A program made the translations under genes and the position numbers. Positions 34,280 through 43,462 of a stretch of DNA of 64,000 nt are shown in pieces. How positions within the stretch are numbered: position 1 is the first letter of the stretch; every line of letters starts with the position of its first letter. Below the pieces are notes generated by a model. That model was not told the origin of the DNA, made no database searches, and worked only from the letters and a program-made list of their open reading frames with translations. Origin of the DNA: Epilithonimonas lactis (GTDB lineage: Bacteria > Bacteroidota > Bacteroidia > Flavobacteriales > Weeksellaceae); the NCBI RefSeq assembly GCF_900110605.1, contig NZ_FOFI01000003.1, forward strand, positions 558,001 through 622,000. The letters are read 5' to 3'.

Positions 34280-35644
34280 ATGTTCAACAGTTTACAAGAT
34301 AAGCTAGATAAGGCGCTTCATAATATTTCCGGTCGCGGAAAGATCTCTGAGATCAACGTTGCAGAAACTGTAAAAGAAATCCGACGTGCACTCGTAGATG
34401 CCGATGTGAACTACAAAGTTGCAAAGGACCTGACGAAACGCGTGCAAGATAAAGCGCTGGGACAAAACGTTCTGACGTCTCTTACGCCGGGACAATTGAT
34501 GACGAAGATCGTTCACGACGAGTTGGTGGATCTGATGGGTGGAAGCCAAGAAGGCATCAACCTTTCCGGGAAACCTAGCGTTATTCTAATTGCTGGACTT
34601 CAAGGTTCCGGTAAAACGACGTTCTCTGGAAAATTGGCGAATTACCTGAAACAAAAACGAAGCAAAAAACCACTTTTAGTAGCTTGTGACGTTTACAGAC
34701 CTGCCGCAATCGACCAGTTGAAAGTCCTTGGTGGACAGATCAATGTTGAAGTTTACACAGAACTTGAAAATAAAAATCCAACTTCTATCGCATCCAACGC
34801 CATCAACTATGCAAAATCGAATGGTTTTGATACGGTGATCGTGGATACGGCGGGACGTTTGGCAATTGACGAGCAGATGATGATCGAGATCAAGTCTGTT
34901 CATAGCACGATCCAGCCGAATGAAACTTTGTTTGTTGTAGATTCTATGACAGGTCAGGATGCGGTGAATACGGCGAAAGCTTTTAATGATACGCTAAACT
35001 TTGACGGTGTTGTCCTTACGAAATTAGATGGTGATACACGAGGTGGAGCTGCTTTGACAATCCGTTCTGTTGTAGAGAAGCCAATCAAATTTATCTCAAC
35101 TGGAGAAAAAATGGAAGCCTTGGATCTTTTCTATCCGGAAAGGATGGCGGACAGAATCCTGGGAATGGGAGATGTTGTCTCCTTGGTGGAAAGAGCTCAA
35201 GAGCAATTTGATGAAGAGGAAGCGAAAAAACTTCATAAGAAGATTGCCAAGAATGAATTTGGTTTTGATGATTTCTTGAAGCAGATCAATCAGATCAAGA
35301 AGATGGGTAATATGAAGGACCTAATGGGCATGATCCCAGGTGTTGGGAAAGCGATCAAAGATGTGGATATCAATGACGATGCTTTCAAACACATCGAAGC
35401 GATCATCCACTCTATGACGCCGGATGAGAGAAGAAGACCTTCTATCATTAATGTTTCAAGAAAACAGAGAATTGCGAAAGGTGCTGGAAGAAAATTGGAA
35501 GATGTGAACGCCTTGATGAAGCAATTTGACCAAATGGGAAAAATGATGAAAATGATGCAAGGTCCACAAGGTAAACAAATGATGCAAATGATGAGCAAAA
35601 TGCCGAATATGCCAGGAATGGGCGGTGGATTGTTTGGGAAATAG
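34280..35644 (+). CDS. ffh: Signal recognition particle GTPase Ffh (SRP54)
   Basis: A 454-residue protein that binds 4.5S RNA and the signal sequences of nascent membrane proteins and targets them to FtsY. Order: N domain (1-~90), G domain with P-loop GLQGSGKTT (106-114), DTAGRL and TKLDGDTRGG, and a methionine-rich M domain (about 300-454) with the RNA-binding SRKQRIAKGAG segment and the tail MGKMMKMMQG...GGGLFGK. The frame extends 21 codons upstream, but the promoter box and the family start MFNSLQDKLDKAL fix the ATG at 34280. A terminator follows. Confidence 0.97.
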   Translation: MFNSLQDKLDKALHNISGRGKISEINVAETVKEIRRALVDADVNYKVAKDLTKRVQDKALGQNVLTSLTPGQLMTKIVHDELVDLMGGSQEGINLSGKPSVILIAGLQGSGKTTFSGKLANYLKQKRSKKPLLVACDVYRPAAIDQLKVLGGQINVEVYTELENKNPTSIASNAINYAKSNGFDTVIVDTAGRLAIDEQMMIEIKSVHSTIQPNETLFVVDSMTGQDAVNTAKAFNDTLNFDGVVLTKLDGDTRGGAALTIRSVVEKPIKFISTGEKMEALDLFYPERMADRILGMGDVVSLVERAQEQFDEEEAKKLHKKIAKNEFGFDDFLKQINQIKKMGNMKDLMGMIPGVGKAIKDVDINDDAFKHIEAIIHSMTPDERRRPSIINVSRKQRIAKGAGRKLEDVNALMKQFDQMGKMMKMMQGPQGKQMMQMMSKMPNMPGMGGGLFGK

Positions 35645-35664
35645 GAATCTCACTTAAATATAAC

Positions 35665-35698
35665 AAAACCTCAGAATATTTTTCTGAGGTTTTATTTT
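35665..35698. terminator. Bidirectional terminator after ffh
   Basis: AAACCTCAGA pairs with TCTGAGGTTT, with T and A runs outside. It serves the convergent ffh and the T9SS type B protein. Confidence 0.85.
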
Positions 35699-38192
35699 AT
35701 CTGTTTTTCAAAAGTAGCCACATTGTTTTATTGGACACCCTGGTCCCTTTGCTTGTGTAGGAATAAACGACCCAATACGAGTCTGAAGGCATCAATATAT
35801 TATTGACCTTGCCATTCCAAAAATAATCTTTTGTGTGGGTGAAAAGCAATTTACCATATCTGTCATATATCTTGAGATCGATATCCTGATATACATTGAG
35901 CAAGGAATAATTCCAAACATCATTGAAACCATCGTTATTTGGTGAAAAGGCATTTGGCAATGTCACTGACTCCGGCACGACGGCAGGTCTTACAAGAACA
36001 ACTTTTTTGATGATGTAACAACCTTGTTGATTTGTAACTCTTATATAAATCTCATTAAGTGGTTCTGAGAAATTGGACAAAAGATCTTTTAACTGATTTA
36101 ATTCTTTCTCAGCATCTGGCAATGTAGGATAGAAATCGAAGGTTTCACCATTTTCATTATTGATTGCAGTGTACAGATCAAAATAATAAGTGTCTTCCAA
36201 ATAGGATTTTGGCTGAAGTTCGGATTTAACGTCTGCGATTGGATTGGGAAGCACATTGAAAGTGGCTTTATAAACCTCATAATATCCATCAGTCGCTGTT
36301 AACTTGTAGATCAATCTATCTGCACCTGCAAAAGTATCATTTATTTTTACGACTACTTTTCTGTCCTTAATTTCTGAACTACCGTTGTTTGGTTGTGTCA
36401 GAATTTCTAATTTAGAAAAAACATAGCCAGGCATTGTAAATTTGGGCTCAATCTCGAAAGTATGACAAACATTTCCAATGTTAACTTCATAAACATTATA
36501 GGGGCAATTTGGAATAAAAACAGGTGTTGTGGTAAAGCTGAATCCAAGATATGTGACCACGCATTGGTAATTCCCTTCTAAAGTTGGTTGATATTCAAAA
36601 TTTGTAGCGCCTGAAATATCAACACCATTAAGTTGCCATTGAAAACTTACAAAAGAGGTATTGCTCAATTTCAGAAAAACACCTTCTTGGATGCAATTTC
36701 CATTAACTAAAATATAAGGATCATTAGAAAATCCTGTGTAACTGCTAGCGTAGCCAGTGTATTGGAATCCGCCTACAAGATCAACATTCAAATCCTTATC
36801 CGACTGTATTTCTACATCTCCAGAAATTGGCACTACCGTGTAATATCCCCAACCAGCTTTTCCAATAATGGGCGATGGATTGGAAAGTAATGCACCATTA
36901 ACTTTAACATTGGCATCAATTCGTGTTTTCACAGATAATTTTGACTGGCCAGTGTATGTCCCAATTTTTTGTACTGAGGGTACTACAATTGTATTACTAA
37001 GTTTTTGTTGCGGTTTTGGGAAGTATTCTTTATCCAATGGGTACGAAAAAGTCATTCCACTGGAATCATACGTGACGTCTCTAGCCCCTCTCACAACTCT
37101 AAAGTCATATCCACCAATCATTTGATATAGATAGATTGGTTCAGATGATCTAATATACATTCCTTTTGTAGGAATATCTCGAGGCTCTTCGTTTGTAAAA
37201 ATTGGTTGAGTGCCGCCTAAGAAGCGGTAATTATTGTAAGGTCCGATATAATGTTCGCCTTCATTCAAAGTCACTGCAGGTATGCTCTCATCATTGAAGT
37301 AAATCTTAGTATTATTTTTTGTGGCGACAATCAAAGACTTCTCCATACCTTTTTCTGAAATGGTCATTCCATTTACAAGGAAATATTCTTTTCCAATTTT
37401 GTCAGTAGGGACATTCTGATCGATATTAATATTACCACTGATCTCACCAATATCTTGGCTAATGAAATTACCATTGTTGACAACAATTGGTTTATCTGAA
37501 GTGATCTTAGCTCCAATAAAATTGGGATCCCAGTCGTCAAGAATGACTGGAGGATTTGGATTGTCTTCTTTGCGTGCGACAACAATGTATGATTGATCTT
37601 TGTCGAGTGTGATATTCAGTTCATCACTTTTGTCGCCATTGATGAACACAAGATTGGAATTGTAACCAGAAAGTTTTATGTGTGTATTGTCTTCAGTTGC
37701 CATAATGGAGGTCTGGTAATTCATTCCTTTAGGATCATTACCATACAAAATAATCTGATCCATGACAACGAAGAACTCTTTGCCTAATGCGCTTTTTCCC
37801 TTCGAAGCGATTATTTCACTTTTACATCCAGATCTACATCCAGCAAATCTGAAACTCGCATAGAAGCTTTTTTCTCCAGAAAGGTGCAATCCCATGGAAG
37901 AAGGCTTCATTGTTCGCAGAACCGTTGATGCTTCCAACATTCCAGATATTGCATATGAATAGGTTGCAGGCTTGGTTCTGGAAATATTTACAACAGCAAT
38001 CTCTACATTATTGTTATAAATTTTTACAGGAAACTCTTCCTCTTTGTCTGTCGAAAGATAAAGGCTGAGAGAAGAAATATCATTAGGGGATGTTCTGAAG
38101 TAAGGAGGAAACCAATGCTCTAGATCCAACTGTCCGAATAATGGCACTGTTCCTGACAGTAAAAGTAGTATTGTAAGTAACCTGTAAAGCAT
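35697..38192 (-). CDS. Large surface protein: IgGFc-binding-type N-terminus and T9SS type B (CHU_C) sorting domain
   Basis: An 831-residue exported protein. A signal peptide (about 1-21, ending LFGQ) precedes a region resembling the IgGFc-binding protein N-terminal domain found in bacterial adhesin-like proteins (VVMDQIILYGNDPKGMNYQTSI, IYLYQMIGGYDF). An Ig-like middle follows. The last 90 residues are the gliding-associated C-terminal domain (LPNAFSPNNDGFNDVWNY...IYDRYGKLLF), a type B T9SS signal. It is therefore predicted to reach the cell surface, perhaps as an adhesin. The ATG at 38192 is chosen over a TTG two codons earlier, because that TTG is part of the promoter box TATTTTTG. The message would be leaderless. 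Confidence 0.85.
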   Translation of the reverse strand: MLYRLLTILLLLSGTVPLFGQLDLEHWFPPYFRTSPNDISSLSLYLSTDKEEEFPVKIYNNNVEIAVVNISRTKPATYSYAISGMLEASTVLRTMKPSSMGLHLSGEKSFYASFRFAGCRSGCKSEIIASKGKSALGKEFFVVMDQIILYGNDPKGMNYQTSIMATEDNTHIKLSGYNSNLVFINGDKSDELNITLDKDQSYIVVARKEDNPNPPVILDDWDPNFIGAKITSDKPIVVNNGNFISQDIGEISGNINIDQNVPTDKIGKEYFLVNGMTISEKGMEKSLIVATKNNTKIYFNDESIPAVTLNEGEHYIGPYNNYRFLGGTQPIFTNEEPRDIPTKGMYIRSSEPIYLYQMIGGYDFRVVRGARDVTYDSSGMTFSYPLDKEYFPKPQQKLSNTIVVPSVQKIGTYTGQSKLSVKTRIDANVKVNGALLSNPSPIIGKAGWGYYTVVPISGDVEIQSDKDLNVDLVGGFQYTGYASSYTGFSNDPYILVNGNCIQEGVFLKLSNTSFVSFQWQLNGVDISGATNFEYQPTLEGNYQCVVTYLGFSFTTTPVFIPNCPYNVYEVNIGNVCHTFEIEPKFTMPGYVFSKLEILTQPNNGSSEIKDRKVVVKINDTFAGADRLIYKLTATDGYYEVYKATFNVLPNPIADVKSELQPKSYLEDTYYFDLYTAINNENGETFDFYPTLPDAEKELNQLKDLLSNFSEPLNEIYIRVTNQQGCYIIKKVVLVRPAVVPESVTLPNAFSPNNDGFNDVWNYSLLNVYQDIDLKIYDRYGKLLFTHTKDYFWNGKVNNILMPSDSYWVVYSYTSKGTRVSNKTMWLLLKNR

Positions 38193-38195
38193 TAC

Positions 38196-38203
38196 CAAAA
38201 ATA
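38196..38203 (-). promoter_or_regulatory. TAnnTTTG promoter box abutting the start of the type B surface protein
   Basis: Minus-strand TATTTTTG ends 3 bases before the ATG at 38192, directly after the SusD terminator. Transcription would start at about the start codon. Confidence 0.5.
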
Positions 38204-38208
38204 CAAAA

Positions 38209-38236
38209 AAAAGAGACTGCTTTCGCAGTCTCTTTA
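38209..38236 (-). terminator. Terminator after susD
   Basis: AAGAGACTGC (38211-38220) pairs with GCAGTCTCTT (38225-38234) around TTTC; on the minus strand it is followed by a T run. It ends the SusC-SusD transcript. Confidence 0.85.
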
Positions 38237-38257
38237 ATTATATTAATGTTTTGGATA

Positions 38258-39685
38258 TTAATTTACATCCCAGAACAATTTAGTGGTAGCTTCGTCACCT
38301 CCAATTTTGGAAGCAGCAGCATTTACATTATCCTTATTAAGAAGATATTCTTGATCAGAATATGGCATTCTTACCGGAAGACCTTCCAATTGGTTGTTTG
38401 GAGGCAAGATCAAAGTTGGAGAATCAAGTCTTCTTGTAAATAACCAAGAAGCAAAACCTCTGTTGAAAAGAGCAATCCATGCTTCTTCTCCAATTGATTT
38501 TTTCCAAGTAGCCGCGTTGTATGGATTTGCAGCTAAGTAAGCTGCAGTATCTGCTGCAGACACATTACTCTCTGCCATAGATGCTGTAATTGCCTGATTG
38601 TAGAAACTTTCCGCTGTACCACCTACTGAATAACCTCTTTGAGCTGCTTCAGCTCTTAAGAATAGAACCTCTGTATAGCTTAATAGATTTGCAGGTGCAT
38701 TATTTGCTAAGAAGAAATCACTCAACTGAGAGAAGTTAGCAAATGAATTAAGAGTTCCAAAAACACCACCGTTAAAGCCACCGTCTACTTTTGTAAACCA
38801 TACCTCTCTTCTTGGATCATTTTTAGAGTTCATCAAATTTGTAACCAAATTCGTAGGCAAGAAATCTTGTCTTCCAGATGCTACCAAGTCATCATAAACA
38901 GGATTGTTGAATGTACCTCCTGCGAATTTCAAACTGAAAGATTCTGACTCAGAAGAAATAACGCCACTTGTAATAGCAGACTCAGCAGCCGCTTTAGCAG
39001 CAGCACCGTCAGTATCAGCAAGATTCAACGCCAATCTTAATTTGATAGAGTTAGCCAAATGTTTCCATTTTGTCATATCACCACCGTAAACAAGATCTCC
39101 TGATGTGTAACCTGCTTCAGATGCATTAATTGAAGCAACAGCTGCATCAATTCTGCTAAGCAAACTAGTATAGATAGACTTTGCATCATCATATTTTGGA
39201 GAGAACTGTTGCTCTGAAGATTTTAAAGCTTCAGTGTAAGGAATATCTCCATAAGTATCAACCAAAGTTTCCCAAACTGCAATTTGAGAAATCTCAAGAG
39301 TAGCTAGTTTATTTTGCTTAGAAACGGCAGTACCTCCTTCTTCTACTAAGTTTTTCTTAGCTGTTTCGAAGTTATTTAGAGAGTAAACATACATTCTATT
39401 CCAATTATTACGAGGCTGCACTCTAGTAACCAGGTTATAGTTTGTTTCGTCTGTATAAGTAGTCTCTGTCCACTGCTGTGTGAAAAATCTAAAATTATTA
39501 AAGTTTACACTTCCTGTAAATGTATAATAGAAGAACTGCTGTTGTCCCATTGCCAATAGATTCTGCGATGGCAAAGCCTCGGGCTGTTTTGGGTTATCGT
39601 TAAGAGAAGTGAACTCTCTTTCACAAGATGTTAAGCTGATAGCAGCGAGAACACCAATTGTTAATATATTAAATATCTTTTTCAT
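38258..39685 (-). CDS. SusD/RagB-family outer-membrane lipoprotein
   Basis: A 475-residue predicted lipoprotein. The signal peptide ends in LTSC (Cys21), and the following residues EREFTSLNDNPKQPEA are typical of SusD proteins, with TPR-like helices (TLVDTYGDIPYTEA at about 146-159, KWKHLANSIKLRLALNLAD at about 206-224). SusD caps the SusC channel outside and captures the substrate. It starts 10 bases after susC, so the two form a transport unit. No glycan hydrolases, peptidases or sigma/anti-sigma factors are adjacent, so the substrate cannot be named; in Flavobacteriia such orphan pairs often carry peptides or unknown polymers. Confidence 0.93.
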   Translation of the reverse strand: MKKIFNILTIGVLAAISLTSCEREFTSLNDNPKQPEALPSQNLLAMGQQQFFYYTFTGSVNFNNFRFFTQQWTETTYTDETNYNLVTRVQPRNNWNRMYVYSLNNFETAKKNLVEEGGTAVSKQNKLATLEISQIAVWETLVDTYGDIPYTEALKSSEQQFSPKYDDAKSIYTSLLSRIDAAVASINASEAGYTSGDLVYGGDMTKWKHLANSIKLRLALNLADTDGAAAKAAAESAITSGVISSESESFSLKFAGGTFNNPVYDDLVASGRQDFLPTNLVTNLMNSKNDPRREVWFTKVDGGFNGGVFGTLNSFANFSQLSDFFLANNAPANLLSYTEVLFLRAEAAQRGYSVGGTAESFYNQAITASMAESNVSAADTAAYLAANPYNAATWKKSIGEEAWIALFNRGFASWLFTRRLDSPTLILPPNNQLEGLPVRMPYSDQEYLLNKDNVNAAASKIGGDEATTKLFWDVN

Positions 39686-39695
39686 TTTTTTTAAT

Positions 39696-42686
39696 TTAGA
39701 ATTTTAATGTAACATTTACACCGATGTCTCTAGTTGTTGGAAGCGAACCAATGGAATATCCATAAGCACGATTTCCGCCACCAACCATCGCTTCTGGGTC
39801 AGCATAAGGAAGATTTTTGTGAATGATCCACAAGTTTCTACCTACGATTGAGAATTTAGCATCCGTAAGGAAAGTACCTGCCAATAATGATTTTGGAAGA
39901 GAATATCCTACACTTGCCTCTCTTAATTTTACATAAGATCCGTCATAAACAAATCTCTTGTTTGGCATAAAGTTATATCCATCCAAAGATCCAGAATTTC
40001 CAGCTGCATTTACAGTTGTGTTAACTTGTCCGTTTGGATTAACACCTTCCCATACGATTCCGCTTTCTCTGTAATCTCCAGTCTCTTTAAACAAACCTGT
40101 AGAAAGACCGTACGACATATCTGTAGAGAATATATCTCCACCTTTTCTTACATCAATCAAGAAGCTAAGTGAAAAGCCTTTGTAATTGAAACTGTTTCTT
40201 ACACCTCCGATCCAGTCTGGTGTTGCGTTACCAATAATCTGGTTACTTTGTCTTAGGTATCTACCTGTAGTCGGATTGATCACTTTTTCACCGTTTAGGT
40301 AAACATAATCAGTACCAACTAAAGTACCCCAAGCTTCTCCAACTCTAGCGTTCATAGAAACACCACCTTGGAAAGATGAGATAAGTAGATTACTAACTGT
40401 CGGGTGAAGAGAAACAACTTTATTTCTGTTCTGAGACCAGTTAGCATTAACAGTCCATGTGAAGTTATTATTCTTAACAGGAGTCAAGCCCAATTGAGCC
40501 TCCCATCCCCAGTTATCAATTTGTCCTGCATTCAAAGCTGCATTTAAAACACCTGATGCTGAAGAAACTGCTAAAGTAGGTAGGATCTGATCAATTGTTT
40601 TAGTTTTGTAATAAGCAACGTCAGCTGTAATTCTTCCTTTTAAGAAATGAACTTCTGTACCTACCTCAAATTCTTTTGATCTTTGTGGTTTCAAGTTAGC
40701 ATTTGGCTGAGTTGTTTGTGAACCATACATTCCTGTATTTCCAAAAAAACCTGCCGGTGTGTAATAATATGCTGTAGAGTATGGGTCAGCAGTTCCTCCA
40801 ACTTCCGCGTAGTTCGCTCTTAATTTCCAGAAGCTCAACCAATTTGTTTTGATAAGTTCTGAAGCAATGAATGAACCAGTTACTGATGGATAAGAATAGC
40901 TGTTATTTTCTGCTGGTAGCGTAGAACTTTTATCAGCTCTAAATGTACCATCTAAATAGAAAATCTTGTAGAAATCAATGGATGCAGTAGCATATCCACT
41001 GTTTGTTTGAGTTGTCCACTCAGATTCTGCAGGCGCCAATGCTGGATCAGCAGAGTTACCTAATGAATATAGACCAGGAACTACCAATCCTCCTTCTGTA
41101 CTAGCAAAGATAGAGTTGTAGTAGTTTCTTCTGATGTTACCCCCCACGATACCACTAACATTAATGTTATCTGTGATATCAAATTTGTAGTTTGCAAAAA
41201 CATCATAGTTGGTTTCAGTTCTTAAGATATCCTGTCTAGAGTATCCTGAGTCAACATTGTTTCTAGCAGCACCAAAAACCTGAGATACAGACCCTTTCGC
41301 TACTCTATTTTCAATAGACAAATTAGATCTATCGTAAGATACTTTACCTGTTAGAGTAATGTTCTTTGTGAAATCATAAGTTAAACTAGCAATGTTGAAA
41401 CTTCTGTTTCTTTTATCAGAAGAGTAATTTTCAAATACTTGGAAATATGGGTTATTCCAGTATCCTAGGTGATTATCATTAGAATAATATCTGTTCCATC
41501 CAACGTTTCCGTAGTTATTAGCTTCTGATGGGTTTTTTACGTTGTTAAAGTATGCACTTTGAAGCGCTTTCAAATCAACGTTTGTTTGCCACCATTGTCT
41601 GAAACCAGACATCAAGTTATCAGAATAACCAGTCACGTTTCTTCCTCTAGTGTCTTGCAAAGTCAAAGTGGAATAGAAAGATGCATGTAACTTTTCAGTA
41701 AGGTCGTAGTTTACTTTTAATGACAAAGTGTTTTTACCGATGTGTGAATTTGGTACGATACCATCAGCTGTCATATTGTCGTATGTGAACAAAATATTCT
41801 TTCCTTTTACACCTTTTTCTAATGAAACTGTATTTGTATAAGTTACAGGTGTTTGGAAGAATTCAATAGGTCCGTTCTTAGCAGCTACCCATGGTGTTGC
41901 TTTTCCAAAATTTGGAGATGTTGGATCGAAAGAATCCCACTGATAAACCAATTGATTTGGGTTGAACGCTGGTCCCCATGATGCATCCTCATAGAAATTG
42001 GCATATGGAGTTCCATCTGGTGCATTATCTTCTCTGTAAAATGAAGCCTCATAACCAGCACCATATTTATTCTGGTATTCTGGGAACGTGCTCTTATCTA
42101 CAAAACCTGCCTGAACAGTTGATGAATAAGTTACACCCCAAGAGCCATCATCTTTACCTTTACCATTTTTTGTAACGATAACAATTACCCCATTCAAACC
42201 TCTTTCTCCATAAAGTGCAGATGCCGCAGCACCTTTCAACACGTTGATAGATTCGATGTCTTCTTGGTTGATGTCTGACAATGCATTACCATAATCCACA
42301 GCACTACCATAAGTAGAAGTGTTATTAACAGGTGAACCATCGATCACAATCAATGGGTTACCACCTTGTACAGTCTTCACCCCTCTTATCAAAAGGTTTG
42401 AAGATCCACCAAAGTTGTTTGTAGTGGTTACATTAAGACCAGCAACCTTACCAGATAATTGAGCTGCAATGTTTCCGGTATTTGTTGTACCATCAGACAA
42501 TGCATCCGCCTTAATTTCCTGAGAAGCATATCCTAAAGATTTTTTTTCTCTCTTGATACCCAAAGCCGTCACTACAACGCCTTCGATATCTTGAGTCTTA
42601 GCTGTATCCTGTACCGTTTGCGCCGAAACCATTGCAAAAGACGACGAAAGAACCACTGCTAAAACGCTTGTTGTTAATTTTTTCAT
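39696..42686 (-). CDS. SusC/RagA-family TonB-linked outer-membrane protein
   Basis: A 996-residue TonB-dependent transporter. A signal peptide (1-22, ending VSAQ) leads within ten residues into a TonB-box-like stretch (DIEGVVVTALGIKREKK) and the plug domain, with the SusC hallmark GNPLIVIDGSPVNN (about 114-127) and LSDINQEDIESINVLKGAAASALYGERGLNGVIVI. The barrel ends in ...VNVTLKF, with a C-terminal Phe. The N-terminal carboxypeptidase-like domain that many SusC proteins carry before the TonB box is missing. A palindrome (42742) lies between this gene and rnhB; a clear promoter box was not found. Confidence 0.95.
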   Translation of the reverse strand: MKKLTTSVLAVVLSSSFAMVSAQTVQDTAKTQDIEGVVVTALGIKREKKSLGYASQEIKADALSDGTTNTGNIAAQLSGKVAGLNVTTTNNFGGSSNLLIRGVKTVQGGNPLIVIDGSPVNNTSTYGSAVDYGNALSDINQEDIESINVLKGAAASALYGERGLNGVIVIVTKNGKGKDDGSWGVTYSSTVQAGFVDKSTFPEYQNKYGAGYEASFYREDNAPDGTPYANFYEDASWGPAFNPNQLVYQWDSFDPTSPNFGKATPWVAAKNGPIEFFQTPVTYTNTVSLEKGVKGKNILFTYDNMTADGIVPNSHIGKNTLSLKVNYDLTEKLHASFYSTLTLQDTRGRNVTGYSDNLMSGFRQWWQTNVDLKALQSAYFNNVKNPSEANNYGNVGWNRYYSNDNHLGYWNNPYFQVFENYSSDKRNRSFNIASLTYDFTKNITLTGKVSYDRSNLSIENRVAKGSVSQVFGAARNNVDSGYSRQDILRTETNYDVFANYKFDITDNINVSGIVGGNIRRNYYNSIFASTEGGLVVPGLYSLGNSADPALAPAESEWTTQTNSGYATASIDFYKIFYLDGTFRADKSSTLPAENNSYSYPSVTGSFIASELIKTNWLSFWKLRANYAEVGGTADPYSTAYYYTPAGFFGNTGMYGSQTTQPNANLKPQRSKEFEVGTEVHFLKGRITADVAYYKTKTIDQILPTLAVSSASGVLNAALNAGQIDNWGWEAQLGLTPVKNNNFTWTVNANWSQNRNKVVSLHPTVSNLLISSFQGGVSMNARVGEAWGTLVGTDYVYLNGEKVINPTTGRYLRQSNQIIGNATPDWIGGVRNSFNYKGFSLSFLIDVRKGGDIFSTDMSYGLSTGLFKETGDYRESGIVWEGVNPNGQVNTTVNAAGNSGSLDGYNFMPNKRFVYDGSYVKLREASVGYSLPKSLLAGTFLTDAKFSIVGRNLWIIHKNLPYADPEAMVGGGNRAYGYSIGSLPTTRDIGVNVTLKF

Positions 42687-42741
42687 ATCAAATCAAATTT
42701 TTCAATAAACAAAAATGCAAAACTTTATTAATATACACAAC

Positions 42742-42761
42742 ACAAATTGTTAAAAATTTGT
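42742..42761. promoter_or_regulatory. Palindrome between susC and rnhB
   Basis: ACAAATT (42742-42748) and AATTTGT (42755-42761) form an inverted pair with a 6-base spacer, 55 bases upstream of susC. It could be an operator or chance in AT-rich DNA. Confidence 0.25.
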
Positions 42762-42792
42762 TAATTTCATTACCTAAAGTTTACTATTTATA

Positions 42793-42800
42793 TAACTTTG
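42793..42800 (+). promoter_or_regulatory. TAnnTTTG promoter box for rnhB
   Basis: TAACTTTG lies 16 bases before the ATG at 42817. Confidence 0.6.
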
Positions 42801-42816
42801 ACACAGAATATTTATT

Positions 42817-43413
42817 ATGTCATTGTTAAAAAACTTTTCAGAATCACTTTTAGAAGCGGGCTGCGACGAGGTAGGGCGTGGTTGCCTATCTGGTCCCGTC
42901 GTGGCTGCAGCGGTTATTATCGACAAAAATTTTAAGCAAAATTTAGTTAATGATTCTAAAACGTTAAATTTTAAAACAAGACAGAATCTCGACTTATATA
43001 TAAGAGAGAACGCCGTGGATTTTGCAATCGCAGAACTTTCTCCGGAATTTATTGACCAACATAATATTCTCAATGCAAGCATCCACGCGATGCATCTGGC
43101 TCTAGACCAACTGAAAAGCAGACCGGAATTGATTTTGGTGGATGGCAATCGTTTCCATCCTTATAATTACACACCGCACCATTGCATCATCAAAGGTGAT
43201 AGCAAATTTCTGTCAATCGCCGCCGCTTCTATCATCGCAAAAAATTACCGCGACAACCTAATGATAAAACTCCACGATGAGTTCCCACATTACGGCTGGA
43301 ATACAAATTTTGGCTATTGTACAAAAACGCATCAGAAAGGACTTAAAAAATTTGGTCCGACGATTCACCACAGGAAATCTTTCCGATTGGACTACGATGT
43401 CGAGATTGATTAA
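42817..43413 (+). CDS. rnhB: Ribonuclease HII
   Basis: A 198-residue enzyme that cuts RNA in RNA-DNA hybrids and at single ribonucleotides in DNA. The catalytic acids are Asp17 and Glu18 (GCDEVGRGCLSGPVVAAAV) and Asp109 (LILVDGNRF). The C-terminal part contains KGDSKFLSIAAASIIAKNYRD, as expected for the family. It has its own promoter box and lies 49 bases before the AddA-type gene; both act in genome maintenance. Confidence 0.96.
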   Translation: MSLLKNFSESLLEAGCDEVGRGCLSGPVVAAAVIIDKNFKQNLVNDSKTLNFKTRQNLDLYIRENAVDFAIAELSPEFIDQHNILNASIHAMHLALDQLKSRPELILVDGNRFHPYNYTPHHCIIKGDSKFLSIAAASIIAKNYRDNLMIKLHDEFPHYGWNTNFGYCTKTHQKGLKKFGPTIHHRKSFRLDYDVEID

Positions 43414-43462
43414 ACTTTTTTAAAACTATTTTGTAAATTGCTTCCTTAACCTATATATAAGG

